DNA of 64,000 nucleotides, from positions 1,811,001-1,875,000 of the forward strand of contig NC_010718.1 in assembly GCF_000020005.1 (NCBI RefSeq), read 5' to 3'. The stretch's first letter is position 1; each line of letters opens with the position of its first letter. The notes under the pieces are model-generated. The model had not been told where the DNA came from, made no database searches, and worked only from the letters and a program-made list of their open reading frames with translations. Positions 34,832 to 44,108 of the stretch are shown piece by piece. Origin of the DNA: Natranaerobius thermophilus JW/NM-WN-LF (GTDB lineage Bacteria > Bacillota > Natranaerobiia > Natranaerobiales > Natranaerobiaceae). A program made the translations under genes and the position numbers.

Positions 34832-37468
34832 TTAGCTATGACTAAGTTGGTTTCTAACTAAAGTTTCTACTTTCATAATTGCTTCATTGAGCTTATCAGG
34901 TTCTTTACCACCTGCTTGTGCCATATCTGGACGGCCTCCACCACCGCCCCCTGTTATCTTAGCTACTTCTTTAACTATATTCCCAGCATGAACACCTTTT
35001 TCAACAAGGTCTTTAGTGACCATTGCTACAAATAACGCTTTGTTGTTTGTAGAACTTCCTAATACTACCACACCACTGTCAAGTTTATTTTTTACGCGTT
35101 CAGATAAATCTCTCAGACTATCTGCATCAAAATCATTTAACTGGTTAGCAACAAGTTTAAAATCAGATATATCTTTACTTTGAGCTAATAAATCATCGAC
35201 TTTAAAGGTAAATATTTGATTTTTTAGTTTTTCTATTTCCTTGTCTTTTGCTTTAAAATCTTCTAGGAACTCTTGGGTTTTTTCAACTACTTTGTTTTCT
35301 TCTGTTTTTAATAGTTCAGCAATATCTTGAATCTGCTCTGCTTTTTGATCCAAATATTCAAGGGCGTGTTGGCCGGTTAAGGCCTCCAACCTTCTGACTC
35401 CCGCACCCACACTGGTTTGATTATCAATTTTAAATAAACCTAGCTCACCTGTGGCTGTTGCATGAGTACCTCCACATAGTTCAACGGCAGGTCCTATTTC
35501 AATCACTCGTACTTCTTGCTCATATTTATCTTCAAATAGGGCAACAGCGCCTAATTCTTTAGCTTCTTCCAAGTCGGTATTTATCACTCTAACTCTGGAA
35601 TTTTCTCTAATTAATTTATTAACCTCAAGTTCAATCTGTTTGATTTCATCTTCAGATAAAGGAGCAAAATGAGTAAAATCAAATCTTAAACGATCTGGAG
35701 CCACTAAAGAACCAGCCTGTTCCACATGGGCTCCTACGACTTTTTTAAGAGCATAATGCAACATATGAGTCGCACTGTGGTTTTTCATTATATCTTTTCG
35801 CCGTTGATAATCAACTTTACCACTGACCTTGTCACCAGTACGAAGCTGTCCATCAGTCACTTTCACTTGTAAAACTGTTTGGTCATACCCGTTTACAGAG
35901 CTATTCTTAACATGAGCTCTACCATTATCTGAAAAGATTTCCCCTGTGTCACCTATTTGACCACCACTTTCACCGTAAAAGGGTGTAGGATTGATCAAAA
36001 TTTGAACTTCTTCTCCTTCTTGTACCTCTTTAAGTAAGTCATCATTTTTGTGATCTATAATCCCGATAATTTGTGACTCTTGTTCTAGATTATCATAGCC
36101 AGTAAATTCAACTTTTTGGTCCTGAAATTGCTTCATAGCATTTGATTCAGTTAGCATACCTTCTGATTCCTGTTGAGCCTTTCTTGCCTGTTCTCTCTGT
36201 CTATTAAGTTCTTCCTGAAAGCCTTGTTCATCTAAAGTATAACCGTTTTCTTGCACTATTTCTCTAGTTAATTCAAGAGGAAATCCGTATGTATCATATA
36301 ATTTAAAAGCATCTGATCCCTCTAAGGTGTTCTTGCCTTGTTTGTTCATATTCTCCAAGAATTCATTCAAAATACCTAATCCTTGATCAACTGTTTTATT
36401 AAAACGGTCTTCCTCGATCTCAACAATTTTTTTGATGTATTCTCTACGTTCTTCTAGCTCAGGATAAGCTTCTTTCATAATGTCTATTACCAGATCAACT
36501 CCATCACTCATAAATGTATCTTTTATTCCCAATAATTTGCCATGACGGCTAGCTCTTCTTAAGATTCTTCTTAAAACATATCCTCTACCTTCATTAGCAG
36601 GTAACACACCATCACCAACGATGAAAGTAACACTTCGTAAATGTTCAGTAATTATTCTTAATGAAATATCTTTGTCATTATCCTCTCCATAATTAACTCC
36701 ACTCAACTGGATAACATGATCTAAGATAGGCTTAATTATATCTATTTCGTAAATGGAAGGAACGTCCTGTAATAAAACGGCCAATCTCTCTAAACCTGCT
36801 CCTGTATCAATGTTTTTTTGTTTTAATGTTGTGTAGTTACCTTCTTCATCTCTGTTGAACTGGGTAAAAACCAGATTCCAAATTTCTAAATAACGATCAC
36901 AATCGCAACCTGGTTTACAATCAGGAGAATCACATCCGTATTCAGCACCTCGATCGTAATGAATTTCAGAACATGGACCACACGGCCCTGTTCCTATTTC
37001 CCAAAAGTTATCTTCTTTACCTAATCTCACTATTCGTTCATGAGGTATCCCCACTTCGTCATGCCATATATCGTATGCTTCGTCATCATCCAGGTATACA
37101 CTAGCCCATAATTTTTCCGGAGATAGACTTAGCCATTCAGTACAAAATTCATATCCCCAGAATATCGCTTCTCTTTTAAAATAATCTCCGAAGGAAAAGT
37201 TACCTAGCATTTCAAAAAAAGTAGCATGACGAGCTGTAATTCCAACCTCTTCAATATCCGGTGTTCTAACACATTTTTGGCTAGTTGCCATTCTAGGGGA
37301 TGGTGGAGTTTTTTCGCCAGTAAAATACGGTTTTAAAGGTGCCATACCAGCTCCAATTAGTAAAATACTAGGATCATTTTCGGGAATTATCGAATAACTT
37401 TTCCTCACATAGTGATCTTTTGTTTCAAAAAACTCCAGAAATTTCTTTCTAATCTCATGGGTTCTCAT
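34832..37468 (-). CDS. alaS: Alanine--tRNA ligase
   Basis: Class II synthetase charging tRNA-Ala, 878 residues. Catalytic core at the N-terminus (RKKFLEFFETKDH, ATFFEMLGNFSFGDYFK, GPCGPCSEIHYDRG), zinc/editing domain with HSATHMLHYAL and ELCGGTHATATGELG, coiled region, then the C-terminal C-Ala/DHHA1 domain ending GGGGGGRPDMAQAGG. Full length with no lesions. Transcribed from a strong promoter through a T-box leader, so expression rises when uncharged tRNA accumulates. Confidence 0.97.
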   Translation of the reverse strand: MRTHEIRKKFLEFFETKDHYVRKSYSIIPENDPSILLIGAGMAPLKPYFTGEKTPPSPRMATSQKCVRTPDIEEVGITARHATFFEMLGNFSFGDYFKREAIFWGYEFCTEWLSLSPEKLWASVYLDDDEAYDIWHDEVGIPHERIVRLGKEDNFWEIGTGPCGPCSEIHYDRGAEYGCDSPDCKPGCDCDRYLEIWNLVFTQFNRDEEGNYTTLKQKNIDTGAGLERLAVLLQDVPSIYEIDIIKPILDHVIQLSGVNYGEDNDKDISLRIITEHLRSVTFIVGDGVLPANEGRGYVLRRILRRASRHGKLLGIKDTFMSDGVDLVIDIMKEAYPELEERREYIKKIVEIEEDRFNKTVDQGLGILNEFLENMNKQGKNTLEGSDAFKLYDTYGFPLELTREIVQENGYTLDEQGFQEELNRQREQARKAQQESEGMLTESNAMKQFQDQKVEFTGYDNLEQESQIIGIIDHKNDDLLKEVQEGEEVQILINPTPFYGESGGQIGDTGEIFSDNGRAHVKNSSVNGYDQTVLQVKVTDGQLRTGDKVSGKVDYQRRKDIMKNHSATHMLHYALKKVVGAHVEQAGSLVAPDRLRFDFTHFAPLSEDEIKQIELEVNKLIRENSRVRVINTDLEEAKELGAVALFEDKYEQEVRVIEIGPAVELCGGTHATATGELGLFKIDNQTSVGAGVRRLEALTGQHALEYLDQKAEQIQDIAELLKTEENKVVEKTQEFLEDFKAKDKEIEKLKNQIFTFKVDDLLAQSKDISDFKLVANQLNDFDADSLRDLSERVKNKLDSGVVVLGSSTNNKALFVAMVTKDLVEKGVHAGNIVKEVAKITGGGGGGRPDMAQAGGKEPDKLNEAIMKVETLVRNQLSHS

Positions 37469-37551
37469 AAAACTACCCCCTTATTAAATTTTGGTTATGA
37501 TATACCGGGTTAACAACAAAGCTTATAATTAATCATGTCATGCAAAACAAC

Positions 37552-37860
37552 AAAAAATCCTCGTTCCCACAAGGGACGAGGATTACTCGCGGTACCACCC
37601 TAATTACTGGCATAACCAGTCGCTTTTTCGGTGTATTAATCACCCTGGTTTAATAACGATAACCAACCGTCTCGGCCTACAACCTTACGACCTTTTAAGG
37701 CTTCGACCGACCTCTCCAGGGTGGCATTATAGGTCCAAAACCCTCTCAGCCAGTGACCAACTAGTTAATACTTAATAAAAAATAACTAAAATTACACTGG
37801 GGTTTATTCTCTGGGAACCAGTTATAGCCCCTTCATTGAGGTTACTTATCTAGATTTTCT
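37552..37860 (-). promoter_or_regulatory. T-box riboswitch leader of alaS
   Basis: Leftward reading contains the T-box core GGGTGGTACCGCG (37590-37602), which pairs with the acceptor end of uncharged tRNA in the antiterminator. Just after it is an intrinsic terminator: stem AATCCTCG.../...CGAGGATT followed by TTTTTT (37552-37584). The upstream 250 bases form the Stem I-III region. I could not assign the specifier codon with certainty; alanine is assumed from the gene downstream. This accounts for the 428-base gap before alaS. Confidence 0.93.
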
Positions 37861-37863
37861 TAT

Positions 37864-37892
37864 ATTATATTAATTGGCCTTTAGTGTGTCAA
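37864..37892 (-). promoter_or_regulatory. Sigma-A promoter of alaS
   Basis: TTGACA (37887-37892), a spacer of exactly 17 bases, TATAAT (37864-37869): both hexamers are perfect consensus, just upstream of the T-box leader and immediately after the stop of the AI-2E-type gene. Confidence 0.9.
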
Positions 37893-37896
37893 GTTA

Positions 37897-39003
37897 TCAC
37901 TCTTTTTCGGCTAACCAAAAATCGAAAGCCAAGTGCCTTACTACTACTCTAGTTATAGCTAAAACTGGTACAGCTAAAATCATTCCCAAAATACCAAAAA
38001 ATTGTCCACCAGCTATTAAAACAGTTATTACTGCTAGAGGATGAATTGCTAGATTTTTTCCAAAAACTTGTGGTGCAACTATTTGACTTTCAATTTGTTG
38101 AATAATAGTTATCAGAATAATAACTTTTATAGCCAGAGTTGGAGTCTGTAATAGAGCAACTACTGTTGAAGGTATAGCGCCAATAAATGGCCCAAAGTAG
38201 GGAATTATATTAGTTATACCCGCAAAAATTCCTAAAACTAAGGCAAAATCAACTCCGAGTATCATTAATCCCAAGTAAGTCAATAGCCCTATAAATCCAC
38301 AGATAATGATTTGGCTTCTAATGTAAGCTCCAATTGTTCTATTAATATCCCTAAAAGCAAATAAAAACCTTTTACGAAATCTTCCAGGAATTAAGAAACT
38401 CAGGTTTTTCTTGATTAAATCAGTATCCTTTAAGAAATAGAATAAAATAATTGGAAAAGCAACTAAGCTCAAGAAATGCCCAAAGATATTCAATGCAAAT
38501 GCCAGTAAACTCTCTACATCAACTATTCTATCCAAATATTCCGTTAGTTCGGTCTCAGCTTCAGCAATATTTTCCCTAATTGTCTCTGTTACCATAATTG
38601 GCAAATCGTGTCTTTCAATCCACAATTCAAGGTCCATTAAAAAGAATTGTATGTCTCTAGCATATTGTGGAGCTATAGAAATTAATTTTTGCACTTCATT
38701 GACAATAGTTGCAAAAGCTCTACCACCAACAAAAACTAGAAAACTGCCAATTATTGCGTATAAAATCAATATGGCTAAAATCCTAGGGATTTTGTTCTCT
38801 TCCATATAGTCTACAGCTGGTTTTAAAATATAGGCAACAACAAAGGCAAACAGAAAGGGTAATAGAAAGTTAATTATTTGACTTCGTAAAATAACTGCTG
38901 TAGATAATAACCAATATAGTACCGCGAAAATTATTATTACAATCAAAACCGATGTTGTCGCCAGACCAATTTTTTTCATCCATCTTCTATCTTCAAAATC
39001 CAT
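37897..39003 (-). CDS. AI-2E/PerM-family membrane protein (YrrI-like)
   Basis: 368-residue membrane protein with about eight hydrophobic segments and the family blocks LPFLFAFVVAYILKPAVDYMEE, ALVLGIFAGITNIIPYFGPFIGAIPS and IVAPQVFGKNLAIHPLAVI. Family members are proposed autoinducer-2 exporters or Na+/H+ antiporters; in Bacillus YrrI likewise lies next to alaS. The substrate here is open. Confidence 0.88.
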   Translation of the reverse strand: MDFEDRRWMKKIGLATTSVLIVIIIFAVLYWLLSTAVILRSQIINFLLPFLFAFVVAYILKPAVDYMEENKIPRILAILILYAIIGSFLVFVGGRAFATIVNEVQKLISIAPQYARDIQFFLMDLELWIERHDLPIMVTETIRENIAEAETELTEYLDRIVDVESLLAFALNIFGHFLSLVAFPIILFYFLKDTDLIKKNLSFLIPGRFRKRFLFAFRDINRTIGAYIRSQIIICGFIGLLTYLGLMILGVDFALVLGIFAGITNIIPYFGPFIGAIPSTVVALLQTPTLAIKVIILITIIQQIESQIVAPQVFGKNLAIHPLAVITVLIAGGQFFGILGMILAVPVLAITRVVVRHLAFDFWLAEKE

Positions 39004-39060
39004 GCTAGTTTCCCCACTCCCTTTAATGAAAACACTGATACTTGACTAACACTTTCTCCC

Positions 39061-39240
39061 CTATCTATAGCGATAATTAGATATTGTTTCGTCTTGACCT
39101 CTCACTCCTTGAAAGTTTTCATCATAAGTGTTATCAATATTTGAATTTCCAGAGCTACTTTTGGCAGCTAAATATAAACCTGCCATAGCACCTAGTATGC
39201 CTCCTGTTACTAAACCTCGTATATATCCACCACCAAGCAT
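39061..39240 (-). CDS. 59-residue YtxH-like small protein
   Basis: I read a short frame ATG...TAG: a glycine-rich hydrophobic N-terminus (GGGYIRGLVTGGILGAMAGLYLA) and a polar acidic tail. The ATG follows GGAGGAGATG. The Gly-patterned helix with following AAKSS is like YtxH/gas-vesicle-like small envelope proteins. Function unknown. Between the AI-2E-type gene and a zinc-ribbon gene on the same strand. Confidence 0.7.
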   Translation of the reverse strand: MLGGGYIRGLVTGGILGAMAGLYLAAKSSSGNSNIDNTYDENFQGVRGQDETISNYRYR

Positions 39241-39289
39241 TGATTCATCTCCTCCTGCTATACATATATTAGATTTAGTTTCCTAGATA

Positions 39290-39463
39290 TTATACTTTTT
39301 CTTCACCAAGTGAGGATAAGGTACCATCATCCTCGATACTGTATAAGCGATATCTGTGTTTTCCAGTCATACTAAATTCTATACAACAATGCCAACAATA
39401 ATATTGATTAGCTCCAACTTTACCAATATCTACTCTATTACATACTGGACAATACGTAACCAT
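39290..39463 (-). CDS. 57-residue zinc-ribbon protein
   Basis: Short frame from ATG 39463 (GGAGGGGATATT upstream). Two cysteine pairs, CPVC at residues 5-8 and CWHC at 23-26 followed by another Cys, form a zinc-ribbon knuckle; the rest is KHRYRLYSIEDDGTL. Function unknown. Probably cotranscribed with the YtxH-like gene downstream. Confidence 0.75.
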   Translation of the reverse strand: MVTYCPVCNRVDIGKVGANQYYCWHCCIEFSMTGKHRYRLYSIEDDGTLSSLGEEKV

Positions 39464-39556
39464 AATATCCCCTCCAAATTAGTCTTTTAACCTTATTATT
39501 CCTTGTGGAGGGGACAGTTATTCTAACTTAAAGAGAAGAAGTTATGAAAAGTTTTG

Positions 39557-40657
39557 CTATTTTTTCGTGGTCGCCTTAAGTATAGTACCACCGCCAATCA
39601 CCAAATCATCTTGGTAAAAAGTAACCCCTTGACCTGGAGTTACTGCCTCTACGGGTTGGTTAAATTTAACCAATAGTTGATCATTTCCATAGGGCTGAAG
39701 TGTTGAGGATACATTTCTTGAATTATATCTAATCTTACATTCAATATCAATTGAATTTTCAATTTGTTCATATGGAATTAAATTGATCTCTTCTGCAATC
39801 AACCCATCCGAGTATAATTCTTCTTTATCCCCAACTATGAGGGCATTATTATCTGCATCGATATCAATAACATACACTGGTCTACCTAATGAAATGCCTA
39901 AACCTCGTCTCTGTCCTATGGTGTAAAAGGCAATTCCCTTATGCTCACCCAGTTTATTTCCCTGGGCGTCAAGGATAGGACCAGGATTAATGTGTTCAGG
40001 TACTACAGATTGAAGAAACTCTCCATAATCGTTATTGGGAACAAAACAAATTTCTTGGCTATCTGGTTTATCAGCCACGCCAAGCTCGTTTTGTTCAGCA
40101 ATATTTCTTACATCTTCTTTGTAATAATCACCTAAGGGAAATAATGTACGGGCCAGCTGCTCTTGGGTTAATTGCGATAACATATAACTCTGATCTTTGG
40201 TTTTGTCTTTACCACGGTACAGTAAATATCTGTTTTTAAGATTATCATATACAATTTTTGAATAATGACCAGTCGCAATATAATCGCATTCTAAAGCCAT
40301 TGCGCGTTTCAAAAATTCTTCCCATTTAATAAATCTATTACATGCTATACACGGATTTGGTGTTCGTCCCTGTAAATACTCGTCGATAAAATTCTTTACA
40401 ACCCAATCGTAAAAGGGTTCTTTAAAGTTCAATACATAAAAAGGTATTCCAATTTTATCGGCAACTCTCTTGGCGTCGTGGACAGCAGCTAGTGAACAAC
40501 AACCTTTCACATTTTGTTCATAAAGCTCTTCATCTTCTTCCCTGTACCAAATTCGCATATGAGCACCGATCACTTCATAACCTTGTTCTTTTAACATTAA
40601 AGCAGCAACTGAGCTATCTACCCCACCGCTCATTGCCACTAAAACTCTATTACTCAT
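39557..40657 (-). CDS. mnmA: tRNA-specific 2-thiouridylase
   Basis: Adds sulfur to U34 of tRNA Lys/Glu/Gln. The PP-loop SGGVDSSV, the catalytic cysteine in NPCIACNRFIKW and the second cysteine in SQEICFVP are present. The frame opens with GTG-GTG-ATG-ATG-ATG; I take the last ATG, spaced from GGTGAT, but any of the three ATGs is possible. The start overlaps the end of rarA. No IscS-type gene adjoins it here. Confidence 0.94.
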   Translation of the reverse strand: MSNRVLVAMSGGVDSSVAALMLKEQGYEVIGAHMRIWYREEDEELYEQNVKGCCSLAAVHDAKRVADKIGIPFYVLNFKEPFYDWVVKNFIDEYLQGRTPNPCIACNRFIKWEEFLKRAMALECDYIATGHYSKIVYDNLKNRYLLYRGKDKTKDQSYMLSQLTQEQLARTLFPLGDYYKEDVRNIAEQNELGVADKPDSQEICFVPNNDYGEFLQSVVPEHINPGPILDAQGNKLGEHKGIAFYTIGQRRGLGISLGRPVYVIDIDADNNALIVGDKEELYSDGLIAEEINLIPYEQIENSIDIECKIRYNSRNVSSTLQPYGNDQLLVKFNQPVEAVTPGQGVTFYQDDLVIGGGTILKATTKK

Positions 40658-41993
40658 CATCATCACCACGCTTATCCCAAAACCTGTTCAAACGTTGTTT
40701 TATTTCTTTTTCTTTACCATTCTCCGTTGGATGATAATATATTCTATCTTGAAATTCCTCAGGTAAATATGACTGATGAACAAAATTTTCAGGGTATTTA
40801 TGAGGATATTGATAACCCTTTCCATGTCCAAGTTCCTTTGCTCCTTGATAATGTGAATCTTTTAAATGTTGAGGTACTTGATCATGACCTCCTTGTTCAA
40901 CTTCTGAAATAGCTTTTAATATCCCTTTGTAACTACTATTACTTTTGGGAGCTGAAGCTAAATAAGTAACACCCTGTGCCAAAGTCAACCTTCCTTCTGG
41001 TAAGCCCAGTCTTTCTACTGACTGATATACTGACAATGCAAGCTGTAAAGCCATAGGATCTGCATTACCTATATCTTCACTGGCAAAAATTAACATTCTT
41101 CGGGCTATAAATAAAGGATCTTCTCCTGCAGATAACATCCTGGCTAACCAGTATAAACCTGCGTCTGGATCAGAACCGCGTAGAGATTTAATAAAAGCAG
41201 AAATGACATCATAGTGATAGTCCCCATCTCGATCATAATATACAGCTTTTTTTTGGATTGATTCTTCAGCCACTTCTTTAGTAATAATTCTCGTCCCATT
41301 TTCATTGGGGACAGTAGTTAATACAGCCAATTCTAGTGCATTTAATGCAATTCGAATATCTCCATTAGAACAATCAGTCAGATGCTGCAATGCATCTTGA
41401 TTTATTTCAACATTATAATTACCTAAACCTTTCTCTTCATCCTGCAAGGATCTACGTAGTAAAGTCTCAATTTCTTGAATCCCCAGTTGTTCTAGCTTAA
41501 ATATTCGGGATCTAGAGAGAAGAGGATTATTAACTGTAAAATACGGATTTTCAGTAGTAGCTCCAATTAATGTGATTGTCCCATCTTCCACATATGGAAG
41601 TAGTGCATCTTGTTGACTCTTATTAAATCTATGAATTTCATCTATAAACATAATTGTACCTTTACTATAATAACTTCTATTCTCCTTAGATTTTTCCACC
41701 ACTTCCCGTAAATCCTTGACACCGCTAGTGACAGCATTCAATTGATAGAAATATTTTTCTGTGTTTTCGGCGATAATCTTAGCTATAGTAGTTTTTCCAG
41801 AACCAGGAGGGCCATAAAGTACGATTGAAGTAAGTCGATCGGCTTCAATGGCCCTTCGTAATAATTTGCCTTTTCCTAAGATTTGTTCCTGTCCCACGAA
41901 GTCGTCAAGGCTACGAGGCCGCATCCTGTCCGCCAGCGGAGTGTCATTAAACTTTTTTTCTTCTAAATTATAATTAAACAGATCCATATCCAT
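40650..41993 (-). CDS. rarA: Replication-associated recombination protein RarA (MgsA)
   Basis: AAA+ ATPase acting at stalled forks, 447 residues. RPRSLDDFVGQEQILGKGKLLRRAIE at the start, Walker A YGPPGSGKTT, Walker B FIDEIHRFN, sensor-1 GATTENP, and the C-terminal tetramerisation domain with RMLIFASEDIGNADPMAL. Start ATG overlaps the 3' end of the SCIFF maturase frame by 20 bases. Confidence 0.94.
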   Translation of the reverse strand: MDMDLFNYNLEEKKFNDTPLADRMRPRSLDDFVGQEQILGKGKLLRRAIEADRLTSIVLYGPPGSGKTTIAKIIAENTEKYFYQLNAVTSGVKDLREVVEKSKENRSYYSKGTIMFIDEIHRFNKSQQDALLPYVEDGTITLIGATTENPYFTVNNPLLSRSRIFKLEQLGIQEIETLLRRSLQDEEKGLGNYNVEINQDALQHLTDCSNGDIRIALNALELAVLTTVPNENGTRIITKEVAEESIQKKAVYYDRDGDYHYDVISAFIKSLRGSDPDAGLYWLARMLSAGEDPLFIARRMLIFASEDIGNADPMALQLALSVYQSVERLGLPEGRLTLAQGVTYLASAPKSNSSYKGILKAISEVEQGGHDQVPQHLKDSHYQGAKELGHGKGYQYPHKYPENFVHQSYLPEEFQDRIYYHPTENGKEKEIKQRLNRFWDKRGDDDE

Positions 41994-43470
41994 GATGAAC
42001 TACCCCTTCTTTATCTACTTCCTGTTCACGCGCTTTTTTGTACAGAGCATATTCAAACTGAATTTTCTTTAACTGACAATCGAGCTGGTTTGGCATTTCG
42101 ATTGAGTTATTAGCTTTTAGGGCACTAGCATGACAACCTCCACCACATAAAAATTTAGCCCAGCAATCATAGCAATCGTTTTTATTTATCAAATTGTTAG
42201 TTTTGAATTTCTTAGAAATATCAGAGTTTAAGCTATTCTCAGCTACATGACCCATGGAATATTCTTCCATATCAACAAATTGATGACATGGATATAAATT
42301 TCCTCCAGGGTCAACAGCCAAATAATCAAAACCTGCTCCACACCCTGTAATTCTTTTGGTAGTACATGGTCCATTATTAAGATCTAGGTTAAAGTGAAAA
42401 AAGTTAATCTCTGAAGAGTTATTTCTTGTTAAACTGTTTTCAACTATCTTTAAGTATTCACTTTTCAACTTACTTAAATAATGTTCATTTAAACTAAAAC
42501 TTGAATTCTCTTCACCAGTAACAGGTTCTAAAGATATCCTGCTAAAACCTAAATCAGCAATATGAAACACATCCTCGGAAAAATCTAAGTTTTTGCGAGT
42601 GTAAGTTCCCCTGATATAATACTCACAGTAATCGTGAGCCTGCATTTTATTTAATAATTTTTTAAAAGCAGGTAAAATCTTTTCGTAGGTACTATTACCT
42701 GCCAGATCAGTTCTATAATTATCATGGATTTCTTTTCTTCCATCTAAACTCATAACTACGGCAAAACGATTTGAAACTAAAAAATCAATAATTGAATCAG
42801 TTAATGCAAGTCCATTGGTAGTTAAAGTAAATTTAAAATGCTTCCCATGCTTGTTAGCTAACTCCTTTGCATGAGCAACGCATTTTTCAATTACCGGAAA
42901 ATTTAATAAAGGTTCTCCACCAAAGAAATCTATCTCTAAGTTTTTTCTGTCTCCAGAATTATTCACTAAAAATTCAACAGCTTGTTTTGCAGTATCGATA
43001 TCCATATAGCTTATATCATGGGAATAAGATCCACCTTCAGCAAAACAGTAACTACAACGCATATTACAATCATGAGCAGGGTGTACGCATAGAGCTTTGA
43101 TACCAGACTTTCCTATATTTTTTTCATCCACAGGATATTGTAGTTCAGAAAAGATTAAACCTTGTTCATAAAGCATCTTCAATTCCGTGATAGTTTCTTC
43201 TATTTGATTAGCATCTTGATAATTAAGATTACTAAGCCTAATTATGTCCTCTATTTCAGAGTTGATCAACTCTGAAAAGCTTTCTTTTGTGAGTAATCCC
43301 CTATCACCTATATTTTGTCGGGCTTCTTCAATTATCTGATAACAAGTTTTACTGATCTCTAAAAAAGTCTCTGCATTTGTGTCAAATAAAAAGTATCTAT
43401 CAGCTACATTGAATATGTGAATTAAGGGTTTAAAATTTCTCATGCTGTTCAACTCACTTTCAATTTTCAA
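41974..43470 (-). CDS. scfB: Radical SAM/SPASM SCIFF peptide maturase
   Basis: Makes thioether (sactionine-type) crosslinks in the SCIFF peptide encoded 27 bases upstream. The radical SAM motif CNMRCSYC (Cys135, 139, 142) is in the N-terminal half. Residues 360-480 carry the SPASM cysteines: CGAGFDYLAVDPGGNLYPC, then CYDCWAKFLCGGGCHAS and DC for two auxiliary 4Fe-4S clusters. The N-terminal about 110 residues contain the peptide-recognition fold. TTG 43470 opens the frame; ATG 43443 is a plausible alternative start. Assigned mainly by the adjoining peptide. Confidence 0.92.
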   Translation of the reverse strand: MKIESELNSMRNFKPLIHIFNVADRYFLFDTNAETFLEISKTCYQIIEEARQNIGDRGLLTKESFSELINSEIEDIIRLSNLNYQDANQIEETITELKMLYEQGLIFSELQYPVDEKNIGKSGIKALCVHPAHDCNMRCSYCFAEGGSYSHDISYMDIDTAKQAVEFLVNNSGDRKNLEIDFFGGEPLLNFPVIEKCVAHAKELANKHGKHFKFTLTTNGLALTDSIIDFLVSNRFAVVMSLDGRKEIHDNYRTDLAGNSTYEKILPAFKKLLNKMQAHDYCEYYIRGTYTRKNLDFSEDVFHIADLGFSRISLEPVTGEENSSFSLNEHYLSKLKSEYLKIVENSLTRNNSSEINFFHFNLDLNNGPCTTKRITGCGAGFDYLAVDPGGNLYPCHQFVDMEEYSMGHVAENSLNSDISKKFKTNNLINKNDCYDCWAKFLCGGGCHASALKANNSIEMPNQLDCQLKKIQFEYALYKKAREQEVDKEGVVHHGYGSV

Positions 43471-43497
43471 TTCGTTTTCATTATCACCTTATATCAT

Positions 43498-43635
43498 TTA
43501 TTTTTGCTCGCATGCCTGATTTCCTACAGTACATGAAGTCTTGCAAGCAGACTGACAAGAAGCTTGACACTCACCGCATCCAGTTTTATTATTATCTGTT
43601 GTTTTTGCTTCTGAAATAATTTTTATATGTTTCAT
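43498..43635 (-). CDS. scfA: SCIFF peptide (six cysteines in forty-five residues)
   Basis: I translated a 45-residue frame starting ATG after TTTAGGAGGTG. It begins MKHIKIISEAKTT and ends in a cysteine-rich core with Cys at 20, 23, 27, 31, 35 and 42: exactly six in 45, the SCIFF definition. This is the ribosomal precursor modified by the downstream radical SAM maturase. SCIFF is nearly universal in Clostridia; its biological function is unresolved. Confidence 0.95.
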   Translation of the reverse strand: MKHIKIISEAKTTDNNKTGCGECQASCQSACKTSCTVGNQACEQK

Positions 43636-43668
43636 TATTACACCTCCTAAAGTATTCTTGTTAAGAAA

Positions 43669-43691
43669 AGGCCTACATTCAGCGTAGGCCT
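43669..43691 (-). terminator. Hairpin between DUF1858 and SCIFF genes
   Basis: AGGCCTAC / GTAGGCCT perfect eight-base stem with a seven-base loop; leftward TTTTC follows. Probable terminator of the DUF1858 gene. Confidence 0.75.
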
Positions 43692-43704
43692 AATTCAATT
43701 AGTC

Positions 43705-43920
43705 TTACTCTTCATTTTCAAAAACTTTGTTAAGTTCTTCCAACAACTTGTCCGCATCGGCTCCATGTACCATAGCAGCCTGTTCAACGGTTTCTCCTGC
43801 TGCTGAAGGACAGCCTAAACACTGCATACCGTGCTTCATAAAGACTTCAGCTGTTTTAGGATTTTTCTTTAAAACTTCACTGATAGTCATATCTTTGGTT
43901 ACTTTTTCTGACAAAGTCAT
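43705..43920 (-). CDS. DUF1858 redox-disulfide domain protein
   Basis: 71 residues, with MTISEVLKKNPKTAEVFMKHGMQCLGCPSA and a CLGC pair followed by helix VEQAAMVHGAD. This matches the hybrid-cluster-associated disulfide family DUF1858, thought to exchange thiols or bind metal. Stand-alone gene. Function uncertain. Confidence 0.88.
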   Translation of the reverse strand: MTLSEKVTKDMTISEVLKKNPKTAEVFMKHGMQCLGCPSAAGETVEQAAMVHGADADKLLEELNKVFENEE

Positions 43921-44020
43921 TACCTCCCAACTAATTTACATAATTTTAACACCTGAACTCTGTTAACATTTTACTTTCTTATTATCAAGCGGTCAAGGGG
44001 TGATTCAACTCAATAAATAA

Positions 44021-44037
44021 GCCGGGTATTCCCCGGC
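44021..44037 (-). terminator. Short GC hairpin after TIGR04086 gene
   Basis: GCCGGG / CCCGGC stem with a five-base loop and a T-rich leftward tail, 70 bases past the stop of the upstream gene. The gap 43921-44108 contains nothing else I can call. Confidence 0.6.
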
Positions 44038-44108
44038 AAAAGTTGATTCTAATATTATGTTTCCACAATCAAGTCCCACTTATTAAAAGACAAATAATTT
44101 CTAAGCCA

